Below, piece after piece: positions 37,980-51,900 of a stretch of 64,000 bases of DNA. The notes beneath the pieces were generated by a model. It had not been told where the DNA came from. It searched no databases and was given only the letters and a program-made list of their open reading frames with translations. Where the stretch lies: the NCBI GenBank assembly GCA_013399895.1, contig VXBA01002640.1, forward strand, positions 299,111 to 363,110, given 5' to 3'. Each line of letters starts with the position of its first letter. The stretch's first letter is position 1. The position numbers and the translations under genes are program-made. The stretch comes from Serilophus lunatus. Its lineage: Eukaryota; Chordata; Aves; Passeriformes; Eurylaimidae.

Positions 37980-38700
37980 TGGTGGATTACCTTCAGCTCA
38001 CAGCAGCGCAGCGGCGGGGCCGAGGGGCCGCTGCGTGACCATCCCCGTGCGGACACTCCTCGTTCAGGCTCGAAATCCTCGGTGCTGTGGGAGGAACTCC
38101 GGCGGCTCTGGGCCTGCGGAAGAACAAACAGCACGCGCTCAGGGGTTAAAGACCTCAGCGCCCCCATTCCCAACACCCAGAGCAGCGCATCCGACGGGCA
38201 CGCTCAGGGGTTCGGGATGTTTGTGCCCAGCTGGAGGAGCAGCGGCCGCGGTGCGCGGCCCGGGCTGACCCGGGGCCCCAGCACGGCGTGGGCACCACCC
38301 CACGGCCACGGTGGGGCGGGGGGAGCTCGGGGACAAACCCCACATCCCGGCCGAGCTCCGCGGTTGTTACGGCGCTCACGGCCGCTCCCGCTCGGCTCTG
38401 CTGCGGAGGGAGGCCCGGCCCGGCCCCGCCTCACCCGCTCCCTCACCCGTGCGGGCCCGGGGACGGCAGGGGGGGCCCGGCCCGGCCCCTCGCGGAGCGG
38501 CGGCGGGGAGGGAAGGGACGGGAAAGAATGGGAAGGGAAGGGACGGGAAGCGCTGCCGGGCGGAGGAGGCGCAGGCCCGGCCCCGCAGCTCCCCCGGCGG
38601 CCGGGAGGGCCGGACCCGGCCCAGCCCGGCGGGGCTCAGACAGCGGCTCCGGAGCTCCTCCTCCCTGCCCCGCACAGCGACCGAGCGGCCACTGAGCGCC
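37980..38700 (-). promoter_or_regulatory. RNF14: CpG island, RNF14 promoter region
   Basis: GC- and CpG-rich block just upstream of the RNF14 coding start, with GGAAGGGA-type purine runs near 38.5 kb. It is the expected promoter and first-exon region. Open frames of up to 314 codons on the plus strand arise from the high GC content and match nothing I know. Confidence 0.65.
37991..38113 (-). other. RNF14: Probable RNF14 5' UTR exon
   Basis: On the minus strand 'gttcttccgcag' precedes this segment and 'gtaatcc' follows it, a good acceptor and donor. It lies between the CpG island and the first coding exon, whose ATG is at 37467. It needs transcript evidence. Confidence 0.45.
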
Positions 38701-39941
38701 CACATCCATCAGCCACACTTCTTCACATTCATACATTCAAGTCCACTGGAACAGGTGCCCAGGGAGGGCATGGAACCTCCCTCTCTGGAGACATCCCACA
38801 CCCACCGGGACGGGTTGCTGTGTCACCTCCCGGTGATCTCCAGAGGTCCCTTCCAACCCCAACCGCTCTGTGATGCTGTGATCACAGGGGGCTTGAACTG
38901 ACACCGCTCACACCCGGTCACAGCCCTGCGAGCACGGGAACCTGAAGGCCCCGGTGCAGCCAATATGGAAGGGCACAACCTTTCCATCCACCCCAACACC
39001 GTCCTCTCCATTGGAATCAACAGCTGGAGAAGGTGATCCAGTAGAATCCAGTGCATTTATTTCTTGCAATATCCGAATGGGTGTTTTTTCAGCTTTGGAT
39101 TTTAACACATACAAATTAATGTTTGCAAGTTTAATAACAATCAGTACTAGAAGCAAATCATTGTATAAAGCTCATAGAAAAAAAAAAAGCCAAATCTGTC
39201 AGTTCTTGGTTTTCCTGAAAAAAAACGAAACAAAACAAAACCCCAAGCATTCCAAATGAAGGCCTCATGGAAGCAAGCATACCCCTGCCAGAAAAAGTTA
39301 GGAACAAGTCAGAATCAATTATCAGCATAGGCAGCTGAAATACAAGTATTCACTCCTTCTACAAGCAGCTAATTTAACTAGAGACAAAGTTTACAGGCCC
39401 TAATTAGCCAAGGAGTTTGCTAGAAACCCACTTCCATGTACAGGAGCACATTCAGAGTCTTATCCCCAGTGTGGGCTAAGGAATAAAGGTGCTGATTAAC
39501 CACCCACTTTCTGCAAACCTCCTGTAACCATCCAGTGCAAATCAGAGTGAGTCCAGAGCAGGCATTAACACCAAAACAAGGGCAATGGAAGACTGCCTGG
39601 GGCTTTCCCCTTCCCTCCCTGCAGCCCCAGCTGCTCCAATCCACAGGGAAAGGGAAGAGCAGCGTGAACATCAGACTTCAGGTGTTTCTGTTTCTGTCCT
39701 TTGAAGGAAGATTGACTTGCCCTGGACATGAAAAATGGAGAAGCATCTTATGGCTGTTCCTATAGGTCTAGTTAAACTACCAAAACTTCTAAATACAATC
39801 AATAATGGCAAACACAGCTGAGCGAATCCTTCGCTAACCCTGTGTTCCGACCTGCTGCCCTGCCCAAACCTCTCCAAGAGCGCTGTGGGATTCGCTTGCT
39901 TCAGTTTGGATTCAGAACATACAAAGTTGACAACTTAAAGC
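38701..39941. other. RNF14-HSPA4 intergenic segment
   Basis: About 1.2 kb between the RNF14 island and the proximal HSPA4 polyadenylation signal. It holds a CR1 end (38822-38881) and a distal minus-strand AATAAA at 39056-39061. No exon was found. Confidence 0.5.
38822..38881 (+). mobile_element. CR1 LINE 3' tail fragment
   Basis: Plus strand reads 'ggtgatctccagaggtccct', 'tccaaccccaaccgctctgtg' and 'atgctgtgatcac', a short CR1 end with the two-copy tail. Confidence 0.7.
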
Positions 39942-39947
39942 TTTATT
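39942..39947 (-). other. HSPA4: HSPA4 proximal polyadenylation signal
   Basis: AATAAA on the minus strand, 34 nt after the HSPA4 stop codon, which would give a very short 3' UTR. A second AATAAA at 39056-39061 would give about 0.9 kb. Confidence 0.5.
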
Positions 39948-39980
39948 GTAGTTCGCAATAATATAAACAAGTGCTGAAAT

Positions 39981-42900
39981 TCAGTCAATGTCCATTTCTG
40001 GAAGCTTCTTCTCGGTGGCTGTAGGGGCAGTGCCCTGCTCAGGGGCCTGGGTCCCGCTCCCGGCGTCTCCCTGCCCGTCCACTGGTCCATTGGGTTCCGT
40101 CGGCTTCTGCTCCTCCTTCGGCAGTTCCACCTTGGGTTTGGGTTTGTTCACTATGGGATTACAAATACTTGCCAATTCCTAGAGAACAGAGAAATAAATA
40201 AAACCTTGTTAGAAATGGCTTTTATCTCCCCACAGTTGTATGTCAGCTTTTGACAGCACCACTGGGATATTCAAGTTGAGGGTTGATGTTCCCCAACACA
40301 TTTGAGATTTCTCACCTTCATGTTTTCTAGCACAAAAAAATGGACCAATAAGCAGAAAAATTCACGGAAATACAGCGAGTTATGTAGAAAAACTTACTTT
40401 AGTTTTAGCCTGTATGTCCTTTGCTTTTATAACCGGGTCCAAAGTAAGGCTTCTTTTGTTCTGGAGATTGAGGTTATTGTTCATCCACTCCATGGCCTCA
40501 TTCGCGCTCTTCTCTACCTTTGCCACGTCGGCTTCATCGAGATGCTCGTACTGTTCATCCTGAAACAGCCAAGGCAGGAGCAGCTCTGTGAATGTTTGAA
40601 CACCCTTATTTCTTCAACTTTTACCTTCAAAATACTACAGACCACTGAGCTAGGAGGCTCTTCTGGTCAGCAGAGAAACTGAGCTGAGCACCCACAGCTC
40701 TGTAACCAGAGACCTGCTGGCATTTTCCCTCCATGAGGAAATCAACACCTCATTAAAGGGAAACTCAGGCTTGCAAGCCAACACTTCTGACAAATCTACT
40801 TAACAGTCATAAGCTTGCTGGGACGTTGCAGCAGCTTTTTGTCTGAAGCAGCTTAACTAAACTTCAGACAAAGATTTGTACCATCTCCTTACACTTTCCA
40901 GAGATTAAGTATAGACATACCTTTGCTTTGAATGCATGAACAGCTTTCATGTACTGTTGGATCTGCTTCCCCAGCTCCTCAAATGCTTTTGGTCTTTCCT
41001 CTGATTCTTGGAATCTTGCCTGAATAGGCTGACCCAGAGTCTGAAACAAAGCATAGAAGATAGTAAAACCCATGGAGCATTACTGTGGGATCCTGCAAGG
41101 TCTGACAGGATACACCAACATTTTCAAACTCCTTAGAACTCTTTAGGCTTCTCCCCACTTACAGGAAAGACTTCCTCTTCCTGAGACTTCCTCAACCCTG
41201 TGTTGTTACAGATTTGTTGGAGATCTGTCCCTCACATTATTAGAAACAAATTCAAGCACTTTGTTATCAGTGCTCACCTCCAAATCAGCAGATCACAGAC
41301 AGCTCCTCACTGGAACAAAATTTTCCAGCTTCAGTAAATTTCCATGGGAATGTAAGAACTACTTACCTTCAATTCTGTCAATTTATCAATGTATATTTGT
41401 TTGGGCTGGTCTTCACCATCTTCATAAAGCCAATTTTCTGTATCTTCCAGCTTCAGTGTGAAGCTATTCCGGTCCTGAAGCAATTCACACAAAATAGGTG
41501 GTGAGATAATTTATTATATGACAGATGGCATTAAATGATACTTGAAACCCTTCTGGAAGGGTTATATTTTTAGAACCCAAAGAACTGCCTGAATCTCTTT
41601 ATCCTAAAGAAATACTCTTCTGTACAGCTTTGTGGTGGAGACCAGGCCCAAGGAAGAACCATCTGTGACACCCACAGTTTAGACCAATACTGTCACAAAC
41701 AAGGCTTTTTTTTTCCTCATTTACATTTTCATTGTTCACTATATGCAAGTCTGAGAACTGAGTGAAACTTATCTTTAGCAAAGGTGTCATAAACGTCACC
41801 TTGCATGTCCCAGTTTGGGTTCTGATGTGTACTGGGCTCTGCAGAACCTGGATGGCAAGGCTCCACTATAATCAATGGAGATCCAGTTAGGAGTCCACAG
41901 TGATTCATCCCACTAGAACTCTAATAGCACACCAAGCTCCTTCTGTACAACAGGGATTAATAATGCCAAGAGATTTTTAGGCAACCAGTCCTGAAACAGC
42001 TGCACACTTAGGCTAATTCCACCTATTATGTTCCTGGGTAGGGCTGCTCTGTCATTGTTTTAACCCTAAAACTATTCTTTAATACTGACAAAGAGCCAAA
42101 ATAGAACAGATTGCCTTAAAACGATTGTGCAAGTGCTCCTAGTCTGAAAACACACCCTGACACCATCTTAATTGCAACTGTTTTGGAAGAGAAGCAGCAG
42201 ATTGTGCCTGGGCCACATTAAACAGATTATCTGCAGAGCCACAAAGGTTAAAAGTTATTTCTTCAAATTTGAATTCTGGAAATATAATCTAACAAAACAT
42301 AGTATATGATACAGGTCAAAAGTTACTAAATACAACTGCTCATGCAACTGTAATACAATGTATCAGAAGACAATCCAGCAGCATTACTCACATCTTCACT
42401 GACAAATTTCTCATAAACACCACAGAGTTTGTCTCTCATTTCATACACGTACTCTTCCACTGCATTCTTGGCATCATTCCTCTCTTTCTCCAGCTTGTCC
42501 TGCATTATCATCTTACCCTGTGAAGAAGTTGTCAAATTAGTTGGTTAAACAGCTCATTATTTAACATTTATTACTGGGACACCTTGTTAGCAAAGGCTTA
42601 AGTTTGAAAAAGATTTGGCAATATTGTGAATTACAGAACTGTTCTATCACAGCACACTAATAAAAACCAGTTCAATTTTTAGTGTGATATCCAAAACAGT
42701 ATAGAACAACCTTGCTCCAGCTAAGGAACCTTTATCCTCTTGGGTCCCCTGCACCTTGTAACTGTAGGTGATTTTGGAAGTTTCCTGGAGCACAGCTCTT
42801 CAGTGAGTTACAGCACCACTGAACGGGGAGGAATGTGCTCTGCCTCCATGGGGCACTGCTGTTCAGTTCAGAATTCTACCTGCATGTTTTATTCCTTTCC

Positions 42901-45900
42901 ATCTTTCTTGAGCATCCATAATCTTGTTTAATGAACACCAACATTTCTGAAGACCAACTAGCAACAGTTTTAGCTTGGAAAAGTAAGGGTTTACCTCATT
43001 CTCAATGAATAAATTGAGCATATCTTTCCCTATCTGCCACACCAACTGGTTCTCGATGGGAAGGTCCACTGTGGTTGTCTTCACTTTGGCCTTCTTGGCT
43101 TGAGGTGGCTGATCCACCTTCTTGTCTTTCAAGTCAGCCTGAGAAGTCTACATTAAAGAAATATATTCACAGCAAAAACAGCATCAGCAGTCAATTCAAG
43201 GTGACCAGACAAGACCCGCATTATTAAAATTGAATTATAGTGCACCTCAACATCAGAATTAAACACTCCCTCAAGGTGCTGAAGTCTGAGGTAATTAATG
43301 CAACCACTGACCTTTTCTGGGCACACTGTCTACATTCATGGGTCATGGTGCTGATAGCAGAACACTTTTCTAGTATTTAAGTTATTGAAAACTGGGTAAT
43401 CATTTCTTCCATGAACAGGAGAGTTCCTCCATGTTATCAGTACCAGGTCACCTGACAGGTCTGCAGTTATCAGTGCCATTTTTACCCTTTCTAAAGCTCT
43501 AATCACAATAGACAACCAGTGCACTGAAATAAAAGTTCAGCTTCCAGAACTATGACAAAGGCAGCAGATATGCCCACACTCTGCATATTCTCAGGAATCC
43601 CATGAAAATAAAAGTCTCAAATGCTCACATTACCTCCATTTCTTCAGACTCTGCCTTATTTTCAGGTTGGGTCTGCTGTTGTTCTTCAGTCTTTTGCTGC
43701 TCCTCATCTACTTGCATTTTCTGAAATTCAGAGATCCAATTTCACATATTAAACAAATGCAGATCACTGTTTCAGTTCCCAGGCTGATCTCTTCACTTAA
43801 ACCCCTTAATGCTCTTTAGGGAAAAGAAATGGACTGAAAACTGAAATAGATCTCAAGACATAATTGAGAAGCTCCCAGTCTTTGCTTAGGCAAGCAACAA
43901 CTCCATGATTAACAATTTCATCCACACCTCACAGTCCTGATCTCAAGAGATTTGTCCCTGGTGTAACATGCTGCAATTAGTACTTAATCTTGTGTTTTAG
44001 TTGCTGGACACAAGCATTACATAGTGTTAGACCCTTCTCAGCACTTGGCCAGTTGTGTTTCACCAGGATTCCAAGCAACGAAGAGGAATGAAGTCTGTTA
44101 CCTCTTCCTCCTTCTGCTGATCTGTCTCCATAGGCTCTTCATTCTCATCGGATTTATGAACCTCCACTAAAGACGCGCTCGAAACGCTGAAGATGCCATG
44201 GATATTGACTCTGACTTTAACTTTCACTTTGGAACTGGATCCATCAGTCTGAGGAGTGACCTTCTGAACCAAGAAGTGAGCTAAACAATCCCAAAGAGAA
44301 AAAAACAGGTTTGATAGAGGAAGTGCTGAAAGAAAAGTAACACCTGACTGTTGCTGACACAGCTCACTGTGATGTGCCCAGGGGATATCAAATCCTGCTC
44401 AAATCAGTTTTTACTGAGCAATGCTGGGGCTTCCAGCTATTAGGAATTCTCTAAGGTATGCTGTAAAAGCTGGTGTTACTTGTAACAGAGCAAAAGACTG
44501 CACAACTCTCAGTGTTTAGGTTTGCTCCAACATTAGGATGCTCTTTTTGTCCATAAACTTCATGTTACTCCACTTATTTTACTGCAGATCCATTTGGAAA
44601 CCTGTCTCTACAGAATTTGTAGTAGGATGCACTTTCAGATTATATAATTAGACAGGAAGGTCCTGAAACACAGACAAGATTATCAGTAAAGTTGAAAGCT
44701 ACAGAATGGTGCTAACCTATAGCAGGGTCTGGGTAAGGCAGCTCCTTGGGGGAACTGTAATACGCCTCTAGAGTGAAGGGCTCCTTTCTGTAGAAAGTGA
44801 GGACCTTGGAAAATGGAGCAGGATGGTTCTTGGGAAAGACCTCACAGTCACTGCAAGAGAAAACAGAGCATCTGTTCAGTATGTGGGACAGCACAGCTGG
44901 TAAGTTAACAAAACGTTTCTAGATACTCTTACACCTTAAGGAAAAGCTTCCTTATGAAGTGAGAAAAGACTGTCCTGACTCTTCAGGTTAAGTAAGACCA
45001 CCAGCCACTTGTCCTTGACTTTATTTTCTACTGTCATTAACTTCAGACGTATCCAAATTTGGAGTGTTAAATAGGCACCATTCTAAAGGTATTTACTCTT
45101 ACTGTGCTGTTTAGTCCAGTCATCATCATTTAGTTTTAAGCTGTAACATGCAAGAAGATTGAATTTTTTTTACCTCAACCCTTCCTCTGCCGGCGAATTC
45201 CATCGCAAAGAAATAGGATACGGTATCAAATCTGTGATAGAAAACTCTCTCACTTTGAAAGCCGGGGATAAAATAGCACACTGCAAGAGCACAAGAGACA
45301 CGTTACAGACATTCAGACTTTGGATGAATAGGAACTTAATTCAGCAAGTAGCTATTTATGCTGCTTAATATGTAGATTTACTCTGGTTTAAGGGAGACAA
45401 ATACTGATGGGACTTGGGACCTGCACAAGACCTGGAAGCTCCAAGCACCCTTCTTTCTGAGGCAGCTGTTACAATTTGCCCACTCTAAAAATGGAAATAC
45501 ATGAGTTTTATTTAAAGTCATCATGTTTGGTCTACTGTCATGCTGGCACTGAAAATTCAGTAGACAAATAAGAAATCAGAAATTAAATTTAATTTACTTT
45601 TTTTAGAGTACCAGGAGTTTTGCATACTAGAACACAAAGTCCTCTTTTTAAGCAAATCCCAACAGCTAGTTCATACCCCTGGTGGAACAGAGCTGTGAGC
45701 ACACATCAGAGGAGATCAGAGCAAAATTCAGGTCCATCCAAGAGATGGCAGCACCAGTAACTACAAAGCATTTGCTACGGCTTAAACAATGACCAAGTCC
45801 ACCTTAGGACACAGATTTCTATTAGCAAGAAAATAAGCTTTCATTTACACCCATGCCATTAAGCAGTTGCCACATCTCAAGTTTATCAGTAGTGCTGTAA

Positions 45901-48900
45901 AAAAAACTAATTTCTCTTGTTTAACCCAGGCATCCCAAAGGACTCTGGAAGAGAAAACCTCAGATGAGTTTTATCAGACTCCTGGTTCCCAGACAGCAGA
46001 TGGAAAGGACACATTTCAACAAGTTTCACTGATTCACTGGCTTGGCTCAAACAGCACAGAGGCATCACTTAAAGCTGCTGTTCTCATTCTTAAAACTGCT
46101 CTCCTAAAGATTACTTGCATCCATTCTACAAAGTCCTACAGTATCTTTCATGTTACCAGTTAACTCTGGCTCAAATATTTATGGATTCAATAAAAATACT
46201 CAGAACTAAAACAAACCACTTTTTACCTGCAGTGCACAACCTCGTGCCACAGCCTCATCTGCATTCAGAGTCGTACTGACTTCTTTGCCAAAAAACTTGC
46301 TGATCTTCTCTTTTACAGCAGGAATTCTTGTGGTACCACCAACTATCTCTACTGCATAAATATCCTCCTTCTTTAGCTCTAGAAAGGAGTCAGACAATAG
46401 TTTTTACAGATTAAATGTTTCTGTTTCACATGAATACAATGACTACAAGTTTTATTAGACCAATGAATACTTCAAGGTCGTTCTCAAAGTTTCTAAGTAA
46501 GAATTTCAGATCTTAGCTTGTGTGAAAAACTTTAAATTTGTAACTCCTAAGCAAGAAACTGCTGCTTGTGCTAAATCCCTCTGTCCAGCCCCCAGGATGG
46601 CTGTCTCTCCCCTGCATGCAGATGACAGAGCACACACTTACTGGCTTGCTCCAGGACGCTGCGAAGGGGCGGCTCCACTCTCTCAAGGAGTTCATCGCAC
46701 ATCTCTAAAAATTTGCTTCTGTTGGAAGAAGCCAAACAAAGCTTTAACACACCTAAGTAACACTGCAAACACGGCAGGATGCCCAAATTGAGTGAATGCC
46801 ACTTTAACTGTGTACTGCAGGGTTTTCTCTCCCCCAACCTTAGTTTTAAACTTCAGTATATTCTCCCTCACAAAGTTGGTTCCAGTTGCAACATTCACAG
46901 CCCTTCCTCCCAACTCAAGGCCACTGACCAGTCTCTGAACACTTTTGCGACATTCCTGCACATGCTGTTCTTTGATTTCCCACCTCTCTCCAGTCCCAAG
47001 GGCTACTTGGTACCAGGTTTCTTTCTTGACTGAAGGGCACTCTAAAGCTTACCTTTCTAAAGGGACAAACGTTACCTGTTCATCATTCCAGAGACATCTA
47101 TGTCATTCATGAAGCACTCGATGTTCATGGGCAGATCAGAGGCGTTGGCGCTCATCAGTTTCTTCAGCCTCTCACACTCCTGGTACAGCCTCAGCAGGGC
47201 CCGGATCTTGGACTTTATGTCTAGTTTGTATTTCTTTCCAAATTCTTGGCAAAAGTATTCAACTAATACCTTATCAAACTTCCGGCCTCCAAGTGTTGTA
47301 TCAAATGACGTAGCAAGAACCTTAAAAAAATGGAACCTTTCAGTAATAGTAAAATATGCCAATACTCAGTGAAACCAATTAACAGTTAACATCAAGCCAC
47401 TGCTTTGTTTCAACTACAGTTCAACTCTAAATCAAAGCAAGGATCACAACANGAGGTGACTATTCAAAAAAAAAATTTAGGAAGACAGCACAAGGCTTAA
47501 CAACACAATCTGTTCAGTAACTTGTGCTGGGAGCAGACTTTGTGTTTCCAAATTCTGTTTAGCCATTGTTATTTTGAATCATATCCTGGTATAATATTTG
47601 ATGCCTCAGAAGGGTGGTGCATGCTTACATCAAGCTACAAATAAAACAGGAAGAGAAAAAATGATGTTAACTCTTGCAAACAGGTGCTCCTTTTTGATGG
47701 AGCAGTTATTTTCAGCCTATTGACCTCAGCTGATTCTGCTCCAGAAACACATGGGAACTTATTTTTAAAGAACAGAAATCACTGAAGTATCATATTACCC
47801 TAAATACACCCTCTGAATGGATTTGTCCTCTACACTAAGTGTCCTGCTGCCCAGCTCTCCAATCTACACCCAAAAGTATCCCTTCTATACTGCCGTGGTT
47901 GCCAAGTTTAAAAGACCAATCTGAGAGAACAGGTTACGTTTCATCACTGAACTACTATGAAGTTAATGTTTTCAGAACATTTCTCTACCCCATGCTTTAA
48001 AATTTGCATATTTTTCCAGCCAATCAAGAGGAAGTTATTGGAACTGCAAAGTTCAGGAAAGCCACAAAGAAATGTTAGTATTTGCTGGAGAACAGCAATG
48101 CTTTGGCAACGTACACTCAGAGGTCATTTACTTGGCTTCCATTGGCAGCTTAAAGTTACTGAAAATGTTTTATTCTCCTATGTGGTTCAAAAATGTCTAT
48201 CACACCTTATTCAAAGAATTCCTGCTTTAATGCTGCATGACTGTAATAGAGTATTTTCTGGAAAGCATCATGCAGTCAGATATGGTAATTTCTGAATAAA
48301 CCATTTAATCCAGGTTTTTTTTATTCTTTGCCAAAGTCTGCTGATTAAGGCATGTTTGCTTCCTCCACACACTGCTCAAAAGCTCTCCAGTTTCCCTGCC
48401 CTACTTTTCGCTCCAGACAAAGTGCAATTTCAAGAACATGAATTAAGCTGTCTGGACACAATTCTGTGAAGCCAGGCAGGCCTGCTCCAGTCTTTGGCCG
48501 TGCTGATGAATGTTCTACAGGTAATTAAAATGGACGTGTAACAGATTGTTTACTTTCAGTTTGCCTTTGTTGAATGCACAAACAGAAACTTGATATGCAG
48601 AATGCCCCATATCCACAAACACAACGTTCCGTGGCTTCTCTTCCAAGGCAGGCAGGTCTTGCTTATAGATCCCATAGGCAAGGGCAACTGCAGAAACAGA
48701 AGTATAGTCAGGACATTCAGTTTTGTAATTCCTCAAGAAATAAGTCGTACATCAGTAAACAGCATTAGTATTTAACTGTGATTCTTGAGCTACAGACATT
48801 GACCTTATTAAATAAAATCCCCAAAGAAACATGAAAGAACATTAAACAGTATCGGCCCTTCCTTCAGCTGCATTAAAACATAGCCAAGAAATATCTTTAT

Positions 48901-51900
48901 CCTCTGCAAAGCAATGGAAAAACAGACCAGAACAAAATAGATTAATTGATCGTAAAGTTTCTTTAAAGTTTATAAAACCAACTCCAATTCCAGAGAGCAA
49001 GGATCACTGGTAGAGAAAAAGCTCTTTTATCTACTGTAACTACAACACTGAGTGAGGGAGAGGAAGGAGTTACCTGCAGTTGTTTCATTTATTAGTCTCA
49101 GACAGTTGAGACCAGCAATCTGTGTAGCATCCATCACAGATCTCCTTTCTGCATCTGTGTAGAAACAAGGAACCTGCAAGGAGATCAGAGCCAATATTAA
49201 CATTTACTAGAGCAAATTTTAGTAAATCAGTGTGGACAGTGAGCTGGCAGAGCACAGCTGAGGCATTATTCAAACTCAGTGCTCATTTCAGCTGCAACAG
49301 AGAAAAAGGAAAAAAAGTATTACATGAACATAAAGCTACTTTCTGTGAATCTTTTTCCATTCCGTATCACAAGCCACTCACTTCTGGAGCAAATAACCAG
49401 AAACAGGTAACAAGTACTACCAGCAGCATAAATAAGACCATTAATGAAGTAAGTCTAGTTATGAAGAAGAGATGCAAGATTCAGTTTAAACAGAAAAGAC
49501 AGATACCTAGATACTCAATCCCATTAAATACTGCAATCATTTCAGTTTGATAGCAAGTAAGTCTTACATATTCTGTTGTATCACATACTTACAGAAACAA
49601 CACAGTCTACCACAGGCTTCTTAAGCGCATTCTCAGCGGTCTCCTTTAACTTGGTGAGAAGCATTCCTGTCACCTGCTCAATAGTAAAGTTTCTTTCTTC
49701 TTCCATATACATGGCCTTCAAATAAAAATCGTGCACACACATTACACTGCAGTAGAATCCATACACCATCCCCATATTAGCCTTTTATTCCCTATTAAGA
49801 CTTTCCATCCAAAAGAGAAAAGAAACTACAACGAGCAGATTCAAAGAGACAAAAGGAAACTTTATCAGTTTCCTCCTCTGGCTCTTTCTCAAACATGCCA
49901 GACTTACCTTGATGCCAGTTGAGCCTGTTGGCAGCTGGACAAGTTCATAGGCAAGGCTTGCTTTTTCAGCTTGAACAAAGGGATCTGAGAATGCACGACC
50001 ATGAAATCTTTTAAAACTTTGTACTGTATTCTTTGCATTTGAAATAACCTAGAGGAAAAGAAATCTTTAATACAACGTGGCAGGGGAACACATGAATTTC
50101 AAACAGAAGACAAGAGTTTTGTTCTCACGCTTCAATCCCCAGAATATTTTTGTCACTTGTATCTTAATAGTGTCAGGGCAGGTGCTGGGAGGCAAATTCC
50201 CTCTGGCTGCTCAGGGAACCTACAGGAATTTGAGATGTAAAATAAAACGTATGCTAAAAACTGAGTCTATGAAATATTGTTTAGAGTAGCACTCAGTTTT
50301 CATAGTGTTTGTGTAGGACACTCTTCAGAACTGTTAGCAAGGCCTCTTCCCCATTTGCCCGTTTCCTATCCCTACCTTTCTATCACACTGCAGGCAGTAA
50401 CTTCCCAAACATATCAAGCACATGGATGTGAACTCCAGCTCAGGCTCATCACGTGCACATGACAATCAACACAGATATTCTCACAAAACAGCTCAAGGAC
50501 CTTGGCATGGAGCTTTAAGAAGTCAGGAGGGCCCCAAGATGTTACTGTCAACTTGATTTAACTGACAAAAGGTAGATTGTCTTGTATTAACAACGGAGAT
50601 CAGCCCAAAAGGAGAAGTGAAAAATCATCACGGCTGGTTTCATGTAGTGCAAGTGAAATGAACCCTTTCCCTGACATCAGAGCGAGGCACATTCTGCAAA
50701 CCACAGTAACTGAGAGCACACAAGCACCGTTCCATACAGTATTTACCTGGGATTCTGTTTCAGTCAGGTGTCTATTTCCTAAGGTAACCTGGGTTTGATG
50801 TTCTCTAGGTTTAGTTTCTGCAGGACATACCTCATCTCTACTGAGCTCAATGCCAATGGATTTCGTTAACCTAAGCAGACACTCAATTCCAGAAAAAACA
50901 GCTGTGTTTGGTTCTAGTACAGTTGTGCTGTTCTTGAATAACATGGCTGTGTCCAGGGATTTTTGTACTCTAGAAAATGAATCTTCATGCATCTCTAGGC
51001 TTTTAAGGCTAAGAGAAACCAACTGTTTGACTAGTCACTTCCTGTAGAAGACTTGAAAAAAATAAATCATCTTTTATAGGGATTTCACAGCAACATAAGA
51101 TATGATACAGCAGGACCTAGGTATCACAACCAAGACAAAGCAGCTTAACTTCTCAGCCCTTAAATCCCATTTACCTACCTACAGCAACAGAAACTCAAAC
51201 TATGGGCAAGAACACCTAAGAGGTGTAATTTAGGTTGCAATTCAACCACAAAGAAAGCTGTATTTATTTACTCAAGGATATCCCTTTTCTGCCCAAATCC
51301 TGCACTTACTTAATGGGATTCTACAGAATGTAATCACATAATTAAAAGTCATCATAATGTAGAGAAATGAGAAAAAGCTAAGGCAGGGTGAAGCACCACT
51401 GCTTATCTTTAGAATTTACATTTGTAACTTATAAAAAAAATAATTAGTATTGATCAGACTTTCTTAAGAGGCACAATTGACATTGTGTATATCATGTGCA
51501 AGGATCAACCCCAGATTTCTACCCCAGATGACAAAGCAGCAGCACATGCTCAGCAGCTGAAGGAGGCTCAGCTGCTCCTCAGCTCAGAGAGTTCTCTTAT
51601 CTGCAGTGATAAAACTCACACTCTGCTGAGCTGACTCCTGGCCACTGAAGCTGCTTTACCCAACCCACAGGCTCACCTGGCTCTTGGCTGCAGCACCAAT
51701 GGAGCGATTCTTGGGGCCAAAGGATATACAGGACCTGCAAGGAGAAGGAGGAGTTCAGTCAGTGACTGGAACAGCTGTGCTGCACATCTTTGTGGGAAAA
51801 AGTGTGGACATTGTTTAGAGTATCACTGCTCCAATTAGTATTATTTGGTCCATTAAAAAAGTTGCTGACTCACTGCAATATATGCATGGAGTGTTCTCTG

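Noticed and set aside
37929..38901. Plus-strand open frames of 314 and 196 codons
   Set aside because: They lie in the RNF14 CpG island, where high GC removes stops; proline-, arginine- and glycine-rich text with no domain.
50600..51022. Minus-strand open frame of 140 codons
   Set aside because: Lies in HSPA4 intron 2, does not match the chaperone, and exons 2 and 3 join in frame without it.
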